NCBI RefSeq assembly: GCF_018728565.1
Contig: NZ_JACSOI010000001.1
Coordinates: 1,178,001-1,242,000 of the forward strand
DNA length: 64,000 nucleotides
From: Zobellia russellii
Lineage (GTDB): Bacteria > Bacteroidota > Bacteroidia > Flavobacteriales > Flavobacteriaceae
Reading direction: 5' to 3'
Below the pieces are notes generated by a model. It was not told where the DNA came from and searched no databases. It worked only from the letters and a program-made list of their open reading frames with translations. Positions 38,241 to 48,060 of this stretch are shown piece after piece; position 1 is the first letter of the stretch; every line of letters starts with the position of its first letter. The translations under genes were made by a program, and so were the position numbers.

Positions 38241-40820
38241 ATGAATAAAAGAATAACCGTAGCACTTTGCTTTTTAGGGCTGTTGGCCTATAACGAAAGT
38301 GAGGGGCAGGTCTCTGGTAGGGGACAAGAAAATTTGCTGAAAAAGAAGGAGCTTCCGGGCGAATATTCCGCGGAACAAATTCTTAATGGGGAATATCAAT
38401 GGCCCGCTTCCCCTGAAATCAAAATGGAGGCCCTTGATTCTCCTTTCTTTGTAAAGGATGCCTTCGGAACCGTACCTGAACCTGGGGTGCATCCAAGAAT
38501 TTTATTTTCCCCGGAGGATTTGGAGGATATTAGAAACCGGTCCAAGAATACGCAGACCGGAAGGCTCGCCCTAAAAAACCTAAGGGCGTACCAAGATGTA
38601 TCGATCCGTAAGGAACATACGGCCAGTTATAATGTCTATCAAGCCTTATTGGCCGGAAATATAAAGAAAGCTAAGGGTCTACTTAACAATTATGCCAAAG
38701 CAGGGGAAAGCGATGGGGTGAGTTGGCACCACCGTCCGCAGTTTCTTTATGTCCTTTTATTGGAAACATTTGACTGCCTATTGCGAGACGACACGGAAAA
38801 AGGGGCTGAACTGGCCACGGTGATAACCAACCTCGGGAAAATCTATCAAAAGAATTTGGATCAAATGGACCGAGCCTTTAAAAGCGCGTCGGAAATTCTA
38901 TCCCAAGGAGGGGATGATGGCAATGCTTTAAAATTCAATTCACAACTCAACAGTGATGTGTGGCGTAGCGGTCGAAAAGACGCTATTGGAGGAGAGCCTT
39001 ATTTTGCCTTTTTATATGATTTCGCCTATAACTGGATGAATAAAAGACAGCAGAAGAGCTGTAGAAACCTTTTGAATACTTACACCAAAGGAAAGACGGC
39101 CATGGGCTCACATATGCCCCATCATTTCCGTAATTGGAACTGGGTTGCCGTAGGATCGGGACTATTGCTGACCTCTTTGGCTACTGAAGGGGAAGAGGGT
39201 AACGATGCTCGTGTCTACGAACACCAGAAAGAAGTTCAGACCGATTACCAAAAATACGGATGGTCAGAAATGGGGATGAGCAAAGAAGCTATAGGATATA
39301 CCCAATTTGGTTTGCGATGGCACGGGCCCGCACTTGTGGCCATGGCCAGAAGAGGACATAACCTATGGAATCAGAAGCGTTGGTACAACTCCTTGAAATG
39401 GTATGCCAATTCGGTACAGCCGGGAGGTGCACGTTTTCTTAGTCATGGTGATGGGGGAGAGGCCGGACCTACCCTGCAGACCCTTCTCGCCTGGAAGCGG
39501 AGTTATCCCCAAGATCCTTTGGTAAATTATGTTTTACAAGAAACCCTCGCCTATCAAAATGGCGGCGGCGATAAGTTGGACGGAGGAAGAGGCTATGTCA
39601 TATATCAAATTATTTTTGCTGATGATCCATTGCCGACCGATTTTGAAGCGGGAAAGCGATTAGAACTCCCAAATACGTATTTTGATCCCGAACGCAAGTC
39701 CTTGATTACCCGTTCGAATTGGGGTGACGATGAGGTGCAGCTACAATTGGAATGCCGCGATGACCAAATAGGGCCAAGCCATCAACATGCCGATCGCGGT
39801 AATTTTACTTTTTCTGGAGCCGGAAGGGCGTGGGCGATCGATCGTTTTAGGGGTGTAGAATCACGACATCACAATTGTGTGATCATTGACGGTAAGGGAC
39901 AAGGTTATGTGCCGCCCCCGGGAGAATGGTTGGGCCTTATAGATAACGACGACGCTACGTTTGGGGTTTTGAACGCCAAGTATGCGTACGATTGGTACTG
40001 GCAGGGTACCTTGAGCGGGTTTGCCGACAAAGACCAACCAAGACGCCGTTTTAAACGATGGGAATACTTGACCGGGGAAACCGACAAGTGGCTGGCCAAA
40101 CACCCAAATTTTGACTGGAAGGCGAATATCGACCGTTCACCGGTGGTCGAAGCCTACTACAACGGCTTTGAAAGTGGCGATCCCAGAATGTGGGATGAAT
40201 ATGCCCGTCCGGTTCGTGTAAAGCACAATCCCGTTGAAAAAGCGTTTCGTTCGGCAGGACTCGTGCGAGGGACACACCCTTATGCGCTGGTGGTAGACGA
40301 TATTCAAAAAGACAGCAAAGACCACACCTATGAATGGATCATGATGGTCGATAGCGATGTGGAAATGCTTAGTCTTCAAATTGACGAAATCATACTAGGC
40401 GGTGATACGAAAAAGACCGAAGGGGCCTGGGGTACCTTAAAATTCGAACCGAAAGAGGGAGACGCCCAATTATTGGTCAAGGTTTTGGATCGTACCGTTC
40501 CCGAAGATGAGTTCAAGAATCCCCAGATACGGTTGGAAACCTTTGAATACAAAGATGCAAGAGATTGGCCCGATGGTAGAAGTTTTGGTATGGCCAAGCG
40601 CTTGGTCATTCCTTCCTATGGGGTGAACCCTAATTTCAAGATGCTGCTTTTTCCCTACTATCACGGAGAGGAAAAACCACTGGTAAAATGGAACGAATCT
40701 AAGACCGAAGTCTCCATAGAATGGCAAGACCAGAAAGATAGGGTCATTTTTAAGGAGGACGGAAAGGGGCGTACCACCTACAAGGTAATCCGCAATGGAA
40801 AAGTAATCGCGGAAATCTAA
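38241..40820 (+). CDS. Heparinase II/III-like polysaccharide lyase, exported
   Basis: ATG 38241 gives 859 aa with a signal peptide; the TTG at 38229 is a less likely start. The N-terminal helical toroid carries PEPGVHPRILFSPEDL, HHFRNWNWVAVGSG and a GYTQFGLRWHGPA block. The C-terminal beta-sheet domain has SHQHADRGNFTFSG (H514, H516, D518), the metal-binding element of heparinase II/III-type lyases. Such enzymes cleave uronic-acid-containing chains by beta-elimination, leaving unsaturated ends for the GH105 encoded downstream. The exact PL family is not assignable by eye. Base composition here is clearly richer in GC than in the first half of the window. Confidence 0.85.
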   Translation: MNKRITVALCFLGLLAYNESEGQVSGRGQENLLKKKELPGEYSAEQILNGEYQWPASPEIKMEALDSPFFVKDAFGTVPEPGVHPRILFSPEDLEDIRNRSKNTQTGRLALKNLRAYQDVSIRKEHTASYNVYQALLAGNIKKAKGLLNNYAKAGESDGVSWHHRPQFLYVLLLETFDCLLRDDTEKGAELATVITNLGKIYQKNLDQMDRAFKSASEILSQGGDDGNALKFNSQLNSDVWRSGRKDAIGGEPYFAFLYDFAYNWMNKRQQKSCRNLLNTYTKGKTAMGSHMPHHFRNWNWVAVGSGLLLTSLATEGEEGNDARVYEHQKEVQTDYQKYGWSEMGMSKEAIGYTQFGLRWHGPALVAMARRGHNLWNQKRWYNSLKWYANSVQPGGARFLSHGDGGEAGPTLQTLLAWKRSYPQDPLVNYVLQETLAYQNGGGDKLDGGRGYVIYQIIFADDPLPTDFEAGKRLELPNTYFDPERKSLITRSNWGDDEVQLQLECRDDQIGPSHQHADRGNFTFSGAGRAWAIDRFRGVESRHHNCVIIDGKGQGYVPPPGEWLGLIDNDDATFGVLNAKYAYDWYWQGTLSGFADKDQPRRRFKRWEYLTGETDKWLAKHPNFDWKANIDRSPVVEAYYNGFESGDPRMWDEYARPVRVKHNPVEKAFRSAGLVRGTHPYALVVDDIQKDSKDHTYEWIMMVDSDVEMLSLQIDEIILGGDTKKTEGAWGTLKFEPKEGDAQLLVKVLDRTVPEDEFKNPQIRLETFEYKDARDWPDGRSFGMAKRLVIPSYGVNPNFKMLLFPYYHGEEKPLVKWNESKTEVSIEWQDQKDRVIFKEDGKGRTTYKVIRNGKVIAEI

Positions 40821-40950
40821 AAAGGCCGGTGCGAAGCGAAACATAATTTACCGATTCACGATCTGGGGGTAGGGCCGGCCCTGTATCGACCGGTCGTATT
40901 GTACGATTGTAAAACCGATAAACCGACCCCGGGAACAAAGACCAAACCAA

Positions 40951-42957
40951 ATGAAAAAAACGTTCGAAACATTCCTTTTTGCAGCTTGTCTATTCGTTAT
41001 GGCACTTTTACCGAGGGAGGCAAAGGGCCAATTAGACCGCTCATATGACCATCTTGATAAAGAGAGGGCCAAAGACCAACTGAAGCATTTCTTTACGCCC
41101 GAACGCTTGGCCTACTTTTCAAAACAGGGAGAATGGAAAGGAAAGGAAGAGTGGGGCTTTACCCGTTCCTTGGAACCACTGGCTTATTGTCAAGCGGCCT
41201 TGGCCTCGGGAAATAAAAAGGCCATTGCCCAAGCCAATCGCTACCTCGAAAATTTTCCCGATTACTATCAAGAGTGGCATCGTGTCAACTTTTTACTGTC
41301 AAAATACGGCGCGCTGATCAGTGAAAAGGCCAAAGTAAAGCTCGAAGGTCACTTAAAAACCATTGCCGATGGCTTTTTGGAAGATCATTGGAACTTTGTA
41401 GGGACCAATGATAATTTCCCCTGTATGGCCACCTGTGGCAATATTTTGTACGGCGAGCGTACCGGTAATACGATACAGGTCGACAAAGGCAGGGAACGTT
41501 TGCAAATGTTCAAGGAGCAACTTACCCGCAGTGGGGTAAACACGGAATACAGTTCGCAGGCTTATTGCTTTTTACAGATAGAGCCCATAGCTATGATTGC
41601 CGAGATGACCCAAGATAGCACGATTAAAAAATTGGCCCTCGAAATCGAGGAGCGTCTTTGGATCGATGTATTGGCACATTACCACCTCCCCATGGCCAAA
41701 ATGGTGGGGCCTTGGTCGCGGGCATATCAATGGGATATGAGAGGGGTCGGACTTCCGTTCGCTATGTTCGATTTTGTATTGGGCGACCTTACTCCTTACT
41801 TCCGTCTTGACGATTATTTCCTTCCCAGTGAAGAATGGATAAAGGTGAGGGCGGCTTCCTGTTATGGAAATGAGTACCATTGTCCGAAATATCTTGTCGA
41901 TTGGGTAAAGAACCGACAATATCCATTTCATTTCCTTGCTACCGCAGATGGATGTGCCAGCTATGACGATAGGGGAATGGAGAAGTTGGGGCTCAATGCC
42001 GATGCCATGGACCCCTTTGTCGATTACGATTTGGAACCTTACGGGGCATGGAACAGTCGCATAGAAACCTATATGACCGAAAAGTATACCATAGGTTCCG
42101 TTTCTATACCTTACCATTCAGGCGAGCAGACCGAAAGCTTCCTGGTCACCTATCCTAAAAAGAACATCGCCGAGAGCCCCAAAAATACGGCAACCATCTT
42201 TTCGCGATTTATTGTCAATGGGCAGGAAAAATTATCCGGACCGACCGACGGATATGGAGATCGGGGAATTCTATACAGTGAAAGGGGAAGACGCCTGGTC
42301 ACCCAACATAAAAATACCGCCGTGGTTCTCTATCGTCCAAAACGATATAAACGGGAACAAGTAAGCAGCCTAAGTGTAGGTATTTATATTCCCAATGATC
42401 AATGGGGAGATGGGGCCAATACTATCGATGAAATATGGGTCGGTGATGACAAGATCTCGGGAAAAGACTTTACGGCCAAAGGCCATAAGACCATTTATGT
42501 GAAAGATGGGGAGGTGTATATGGCGTTTGTGCCACTGGTGCCCGTAAACTATGGTTCGGAATACGACCTTCGGATTCAAGAGAGGGAAGGTTATACGGTC
42601 ATAGAGTTCTTCAATTATCAAGGGAAACCGATCGACTTTACACGTAATCAGTTCGCTTTAGTAGGGAATGGTTTTGTATGTGAAGTGGCTTCTACGGAGG
42701 AGTATTCATCTTTTGAACAGTTCAGGAAAAAGATAGGCGGGGCAAAGGTGGAAGATAATTATAGGGCGTATCAACATTATAGGAAGAACCCACATAGATA
42801 TGTGAAGTATGACCGGGGAGATCTTTTTATTGAAACGGAATACAGCCCCATAGACGAAGGAATACGTTATCAGACGGTCAATGGAAAAAACGTGATAAAA
42901 CCGGTACTTGAGACCGATGGCTTGGAGATAGGGCGAATCCCCTTTTTAGGATATTGA
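40951..42957 (+). CDS. Lyase-like alpha/alpha-toroid protein, exported, family not recognised
   Basis: The 668-aa protein has a signal peptide (about 1-27), a helical first half and a beta-rich second half, the layout of toroid-plus-sandwich polysaccharide lyases. Candidate active-site blocks are FVGTNDNFPCMATCG (about 149-163), NTEYSSQAYCFLQ (about 197-209) and MVGPWSRAYQWDMRG (about 250-265), the last with a Tyr that could act as base/acid. I do not see the HxHxD element of the neighbouring heparinase-like protein. It sits between two lyase genes (130 and 29 bp gaps), so a role in cutting the same polyuronate is likely; it could be a new family. Confidence 0.62.
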   Translation: MKKTFETFLFAACLFVMALLPREAKGQLDRSYDHLDKERAKDQLKHFFTPERLAYFSKQGEWKGKEEWGFTRSLEPLAYCQAALASGNKKAIAQANRYLENFPDYYQEWHRVNFLLSKYGALISEKAKVKLEGHLKTIADGFLEDHWNFVGTNDNFPCMATCGNILYGERTGNTIQVDKGRERLQMFKEQLTRSGVNTEYSSQAYCFLQIEPIAMIAEMTQDSTIKKLALEIEERLWIDVLAHYHLPMAKMVGPWSRAYQWDMRGVGLPFAMFDFVLGDLTPYFRLDDYFLPSEEWIKVRAASCYGNEYHCPKYLVDWVKNRQYPFHFLATADGCASYDDRGMEKLGLNADAMDPFVDYDLEPYGAWNSRIETYMTEKYTIGSVSIPYHSGEQTESFLVTYPKKNIAESPKNTATIFSRFIVNGQEKLSGPTDGYGDRGILYSERGRRLVTQHKNTAVVLYRPKRYKREQVSSLSVGIYIPNDQWGDGANTIDEIWVGDDKISGKDFTAKGHKTIYVKDGEVYMAFVPLVPVNYGSEYDLRIQEREGYTVIEFFNYQGKPIDFTRNQFALVGNGFVCEVASTEEYSSFEQFRKKIGGAKVEDNYRAYQHYRKNPHRYVKYDRGDLFIETEYSPIDEGIRYQTVNGKNVIKPVLETDGLEIGRIPFLGY

Positions 42958-42986
42958 TATAAACTTTACTACAGAATTTTAACCGA

Positions 42987-45900
42987 ATGCACATGTGTAC
43001 TAAAAAATTGACTTTATTGGCTTTCTGCTTGACCCTTTTTATAGGGAAGGGGCTTGCCCAAGAATATATTCCGAAAGGCGAACAAGATTTTTATAAGGGA
43101 AGCCACGGACCGGATGCGGATTATATTTTGGAGGGCGGATTAATAAAAGATTTACCTCCCATGCCCAAGGTTGATTTTGATTTTAAGGGTGAAGGTTTTG
43201 ATTCGGAAAAACTGAGCGAGGTACCCGAGCCAGGGGTACACCCAAGGGTAATCATGAGCCCGTCGGATGTTGACCGGATGAAGAAGATGGTAGCTATGGG
43301 AGACCGGGCTCCGAAATTCTTCAAACTGCAGTTAGAAGATCTGCGCAAGAATGTAGAATGGGAAGTGCCCGAAAATTTTGAGTACTATGCCAATCCTTTC
43401 GGTGCGGACGGTAATATTGCCAAATGGGCCCTCTTGGCCTTACTGACCGATGATCAAGAGCTAGGGAGGCGCGCAGCGGAGGCAACTGTGGCGCATGCCC
43501 TGTATTTGGAACCTCGTATCGATATCCTAAACCACGAGAAAACCGCGGAAAGCTTCAAAGATGTATCCTACGACTTTGTTAGGACCGATTTAAAATTTGG
43601 CCCCTATACCTATGCCCAAGCCTATTATTCCGGAGGACGTAAAAGAGTAGGGGAGCTAAAGGAAAAATACGGCATGGAATACTTCTTTTCCAACACCCCC
43701 GGAGGTTATTTTACCTTGGGATGGGAATACGACTACGGGTATAATTTTATGACCGAGGAAGAGCGTAGCATTGTACGTAGGGTCATTGCTAAGGCCACCT
43801 ATGGAAAATACGACACGGGAATGGCTATTCCCGGGCAGATGTACATCAATAACCATATGTCGTCCCAGGCCAACTGGATTCCCTTGGCACTTGCCATTGA
43901 GGGGGAAAAAGGATATGATGAAAGGATCTTGCCCATAGCTACGTGGAGCTTGCAGAATAAATTGAATTACGACCTGTCTTCCAATGGTACTACCTATGAG
44001 AATACCAAAGGATTTATACCTATGTTGGCCGTATGGGCCGCTGGTAGAAGGGGCGATCGCAACTTATTAAAGCACAGCCATCTTTTGGCAAGGGCCGAAT
44101 CGGAAGCCTTGAATGCCAGAAAAATATACAACCGTTATGTACATCGGCCTCGTCAACGCCCAAATGCCCCCGGATTGGAAGATATACGAACAGGTTTTGA
44201 CGAACCCCGATTTTGGCGTACTTCCCCAGGGAGTGGTACAGGCGGACATTTAGAGTTTTGGCACATAATGAAATACTTTTACCCTAAAGATACCCGGGTA
44301 GATTTTGTATACAACATAAAGAACTCCATATTCAATGCCGCTATGTTTGAAGGCAAGAAGGGCGAAGATTATTCGGGAAAACTTCATAAATCGTGGTTTC
44401 AGTTACCAGGGATAACCCTCATAACGGCCTCTGAAATTACATCCTACGAACAGAAGGAAGAATTAGACCAGTTTGAAGATATGCCCCGCTTTTGGTATGA
44501 CGGAGAACGGGGTATGGTCACCATGGGCAATGGTTGGCACCAAGATGATATGTTGGTACATATGGAGAATAGGGTGGACCAATACTACGCCGGACATGAG
44601 ACCCCACAACATGGCGATTTTCAAATATGGTCACATGGCATTCCTTGGAGCCCGAACGTAGGGGCTTACCGAGATGCTTCATATAGGGCCTTGGTGACCG
44701 TAGACGGACTTGCAGGGGTCTATCAGCCTGTCTCTGGAGATTCGATGACGGCGACCAATACAGCTGAGGCGGCCTCAAGTGTAGTGGAAATGACCACGGC
44801 TTACGGCTGGAGAAAGTACGAAAAGCTGATGGAACTGGATCATCCGGCCTTGGCACAGGTCAATCATATTATGGGACGTTTTAAGGAGTCGGCCTATAAA
44901 TTAGATCGCTTCTCCGAACTCCCTTTCCAACCGAGGATAAAGGAACACTACGATGGATTCGGCCACTTGGATTACGGTCCGTGGCATGGGGAAACCCGTG
45001 GTGTGGAACGATATGGAAAATGGGCCAATGATATGGATCACGTGTTTCGTACCATGCATTTTGCACGTGGGGAAAAACCTTATTTATTGGTCGTTGACGA
45101 TTTGAAAAAAGACGGCAAGGCCCATCAATACGATTGGCGAATGCCCCTTATAGGCGATTCGTATGTATATGAGGTAAACCCCGCGGCACAGAACCGTCAT
45201 TTAGAATTGAACACCAAGGGCGTAATAGGTACCGATATCATTATGGCCATGGCCGATAATAATGTGAATAGGGGGAGGGCCGCAACATGGGAAGCCTCAT
45301 ATCCCGTTATGAAACCCAATCCTAAAAAGGGAGATCCCATGCTCTTGGTAAGGGTTTTATGGAGAAACAGTAATTTTCCGTTTCCCTTGCCCAATGTTCA
45401 AAAAGCTTGGGGATACAATATGTTGAGTATTCCCGCGAATGCCGTTGATCCAGAGTATAAGGTGATGCTTTTTCCTTTTCGATTTGGTGACAAATTGCCT
45501 ACCACCGTATGGTCGGATGACCTTACCCAACTTACGGTAAACGTTGGGGGGAATACCGATACCTACACTTTTGGGAGAACCGATAAAGAACGTACGGTCT
45601 ACGCAATGGAGCGTAATGGCAAAAATGTTATGAACTCTAAAGCCACTCCGGGCAAGCCTATTTTAATCGAGAAGGGGCAGTGGACCATAGACCACAATAA
45701 TCCAGGGTATCGGCCTGCCCGCCTCTTCATAGACGAAGAGACGGTTTCCTTTGCACCTTCCCAATTGGGCAGCGTGGTGTATTATACTACTGACGGAACC
45801 GAACCAGGTCCTACATCTAAAGTCTATGACGGTCCGATTAAAATTGACAGGTCTTGTCTTTTAAAGGCGCGTACCTATCAAGACTCATGGAAATTTGGCG

Positions 45901-48056
45901 AAAAATGGAGTCCGGTTTCCGAATTTGCCTTCCAAAAGGTCAGTCCTTTGAAAGCTTCCGGTCAGGTACAAGGCGTTCAAGGCCTTTCTGCCAAGGTCTA
46001 CGAGTTGAAAACAACGATATATGATAAAAAGGGATTCTTTCAAGGGGACAAAATATCTTTACCTGAAGTAGAAGATCACAAGCCTATCCTTACCTCTACA
46101 AGCTCCAATTTTACGGTACCATTTGTAGAACCGAGGCAATCCAGTACCCTAATGACGAAGTCTTTCTACCTTTTTGAAGGGTATTTTGAAGCCAAGGAAG
46201 ATGGTGTTTACAGGTTTGAGGTAAGCTCTAACGGCCCTATCGATTTTAGCATGGGAACTGCTTCGGTCTTACGTGTAGACAAGCAATACGGACTCTCGTA
46301 CAAGAGTAGGTATGGGGAGGTGGCCCTCGCCAAAGGCAAGCATAAGTTCAGGCTTTTGGTTTGTGATCCCATGTTTTGGAAAGGCGATATCGAGGAAGCT
46401 TATAAAATTAAGGTGGGTGTTAAGCGACCGGGAGAAAAACAATATACAGCGGTGCAAGACCAAGAGTTGACTACCAAGGCTCCCTTTGTAATACGAGGAA
46501 ACGAAACCCATGTAGATCAAGTTAGGTTAAAACTGTTGACCGATCATTCCAAACTTAAGTATGCCTATACGCTAGATGGTTCCGACCCTCTTGTAGCAAA
46601 GGCAAGGGAATTACGGGAAATCGTGGTCACGGAACCTGGCTTACATTCGCTACGCGTGGCTGCTTTTAAAAACGGGTCTAGGCTTGGGGAAATTATCGGT
46701 AAGCGTATCCACGTGCTAAAGGCCCACCCTGCCGTGGAGGTAGCCTCCGTACAGGGAATAAGGGTTCAAAAATATGATCGAATCGATTTACTGGGAGGCA
46801 ATAATGACATTCCTGAAAATGGATTGGCTCCTTCATATTTTGAAGTGAAGGGATCAAAACCTTACGAAGATCGTTTTGTAACTACGCTTTCTGCCAATGA
46901 TACTCCTAGGAAGCTAATGGTCTATACCGGTCTATTTGAGGTCGTGGCCGATGGCGTCTATGACTTTATGATGCCCAATGGTAAGGATAACAGTGTGCAA
47001 TTGGTGATAGATGGTGAAACCGTTTTGCATAGAAGGGTACATGCCCCTGCCTTGCCTGGCAGTATTTACCTCAAAAAGGGAAAGCACCGGATACAGATCA
47101 AAGTGGCACTTGGTAAGGCGGAAATCAGTGTTAAATACCCCAACGGCAATGCCGTACAAGACTTTCTGGTATCGGCTATTACCGTGCCTTTGACGCCGAC
47201 CTTTAAAATTGCAGGGGAAGAACTAAGCAATAATGCCATAGAAATTTTTGAGGATACTCAGTTGTCATTGGCCGCTCCCGACAAGGCGTACAAGATTCGG
47301 TATAGCCTCAATGGAGGAAAGCTTCAATCGTACAAACTCCCCTTAAAAGTGTCAAAGTTGACGGTCGTAAAGGCTGGATTGTTCAAAAACAAGACATTGA
47401 TCGGTGAATTTAGGGAAGTCCATCTAGAAAGAAACAAGATTCCGGAAAAAGGTCTGGTCGCCTATTTGGCTTCAGAGGAAATTACAAACGGACTTACCCC
47501 TGTAAACGGAGGGGGCAATGTTTCCGCAGTCGTTGAGGGTGGTGTAATCGTCCCAGGAAAGATTGGAAACGGGATAGGGTTGTTCAAGGAAATTTCACAG
47601 TTGGTGGTCGATGAAATGCATACGCATGAAGATGCGGCGACCGTAAGTATGTGGATAAATTTTAAGGATAAGTCAAACGTCATGTTCGTTACGGGACTAC
47701 CTTATTTCTACGAAGAATACACCTTAGAGAATAAGGGGAATGCACTTCAGGCAGACTATGCCAGGAGCATCGGACTGATAAAAAAGGAAGTGAACGAAGC
47801 CGACATGGCCCCAGGCAAATGGTTTCACGTGGCAGCGACCTACGGAGAAGAAATCCGACTGTATTTTAATGGGCAAATGATCAATTCGGTACAAGTACAG
47901 AACAAATCGGCACGAAGGGGAAGCGGCCGGGCGTCAAAAATCAACCTGATGGTCAATAGGTCAGGGGCTACCAATGCTACCATGGATGAATGTCGCATAT
48001 ACGATAGGGTCTTGACCGCTAAGGAAATCGAAACCATCTATAATGCCGAAAAATAG
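42987..48056 (+). CDS. Giant multidomain heparinase II/III-like lyase (1689 aa)
   Basis: After a signal peptide (about 1-25) comes a heparinase-like module to about residue 870 (PEPGVHPRVIMSPSDV, YINNHMSSQANWIPLALAIE, HETPQHGDFQIWSHG). It is followed by a chitobiase C-terminal-like domain (VVYYTTDGTEPGPTSKVYDG), a PA14-like domain (YLFEGYFEAKEDGVYRFEVS), a further chitobiase-like segment (YTLDGSDP), a second PA14-like domain (MVYTGLFEVVADGVYDFMMP) and a C-terminal LamG-type concanavalin domain (about 1500-1689, ATVSMWINFKD to MDECRIYDRVL). The appended domains are typical glycan-binding modules. An alternative start is ATG 42993. The kelch gene begins 4 nt after the stop. Confidence 0.85.
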   Translation: MHMCTKKLTLLAFCLTLFIGKGLAQEYIPKGEQDFYKGSHGPDADYILEGGLIKDLPPMPKVDFDFKGEGFDSEKLSEVPEPGVHPRVIMSPSDVDRMKKMVAMGDRAPKFFKLQLEDLRKNVEWEVPENFEYYANPFGADGNIAKWALLALLTDDQELGRRAAEATVAHALYLEPRIDILNHEKTAESFKDVSYDFVRTDLKFGPYTYAQAYYSGGRKRVGELKEKYGMEYFFSNTPGGYFTLGWEYDYGYNFMTEEERSIVRRVIAKATYGKYDTGMAIPGQMYINNHMSSQANWIPLALAIEGEKGYDERILPIATWSLQNKLNYDLSSNGTTYENTKGFIPMLAVWAAGRRGDRNLLKHSHLLARAESEALNARKIYNRYVHRPRQRPNAPGLEDIRTGFDEPRFWRTSPGSGTGGHLEFWHIMKYFYPKDTRVDFVYNIKNSIFNAAMFEGKKGEDYSGKLHKSWFQLPGITLITASEITSYEQKEELDQFEDMPRFWYDGERGMVTMGNGWHQDDMLVHMENRVDQYYAGHETPQHGDFQIWSHGIPWSPNVGAYRDASYRALVTVDGLAGVYQPVSGDSMTATNTAEAASSVVEMTTAYGWRKYEKLMELDHPALAQVNHIMGRFKESAYKLDRFSELPFQPRIKEHYDGFGHLDYGPWHGETRGVERYGKWANDMDHVFRTMHFARGEKPYLLVVDDLKKDGKAHQYDWRMPLIGDSYVYEVNPAAQNRHLELNTKGVIGTDIIMAMADNNVNRGRAATWEASYPVMKPNPKKGDPMLLVRVLWRNSNFPFPLPNVQKAWGYNMLSIPANAVDPEYKVMLFPFRFGDKLPTTVWSDDLTQLTVNVGGNTDTYTFGRTDKERTVYAMERNGKNVMNSKATPGKPILIEKGQWTIDHNNPGYRPARLFIDEETVSFAPSQLGSVVYYTTDGTEPGPTSKVYDGPIKIDRSCLLKARTYQDSWKFGEKWSPVSEFAFQKVSPLKASGQVQGVQGLSAKVYELKTTIYDKKGFFQGDKISLPEVEDHKPILTSTSSNFTVPFVEPRQSSTLMTKSFYLFEGYFEAKEDGVYRFEVSSNGPIDFSMGTASVLRVDKQYGLSYKSRYGEVALAKGKHKFRLLVCDPMFWKGDIEEAYKIKVGVKRPGEKQYTAVQDQELTTKAPFVIRGNETHVDQVRLKLLTDHSKLKYAYTLDGSDPLVAKARELREIVVTEPGLHSLRVAAFKNGSRLGEIIGKRIHVLKAHPAVEVASVQGIRVQKYDRIDLLGGNNDIPENGLAPSYFEVKGSKPYEDRFVTTLSANDTPRKLMVYTGLFEVVADGVYDFMMPNGKDNSVQLVIDGETVLHRRVHAPALPGSIYLKKGKHRIQIKVALGKAEISVKYPNGNAVQDFLVSAITVPLTPTFKIAGEELSNNAIEIFEDTQLSLAAPDKAYKIRYSLNGGKLQSYKLPLKVSKLTVVKAGLFKNKTLIGEFREVHLERNKIPEKGLVAYLASEEITNGLTPVNGGGNVSAVVEGGVIVPGKIGNGIGLFKEISQLVVDEMHTHEDAATVSMWINFKDKSNVMFVTGLPYFYEEYTLENKGNALQADYARSIGLIKKEVNEADMAPGKWFHVAATYGEEIRLYFNGQMINSVQVQNKSARRGSGRASKINLMVNRSGATNATMDECRIYDRVLTAKEIETIYNAEK

Positions 48057-48060
48057 TTTT

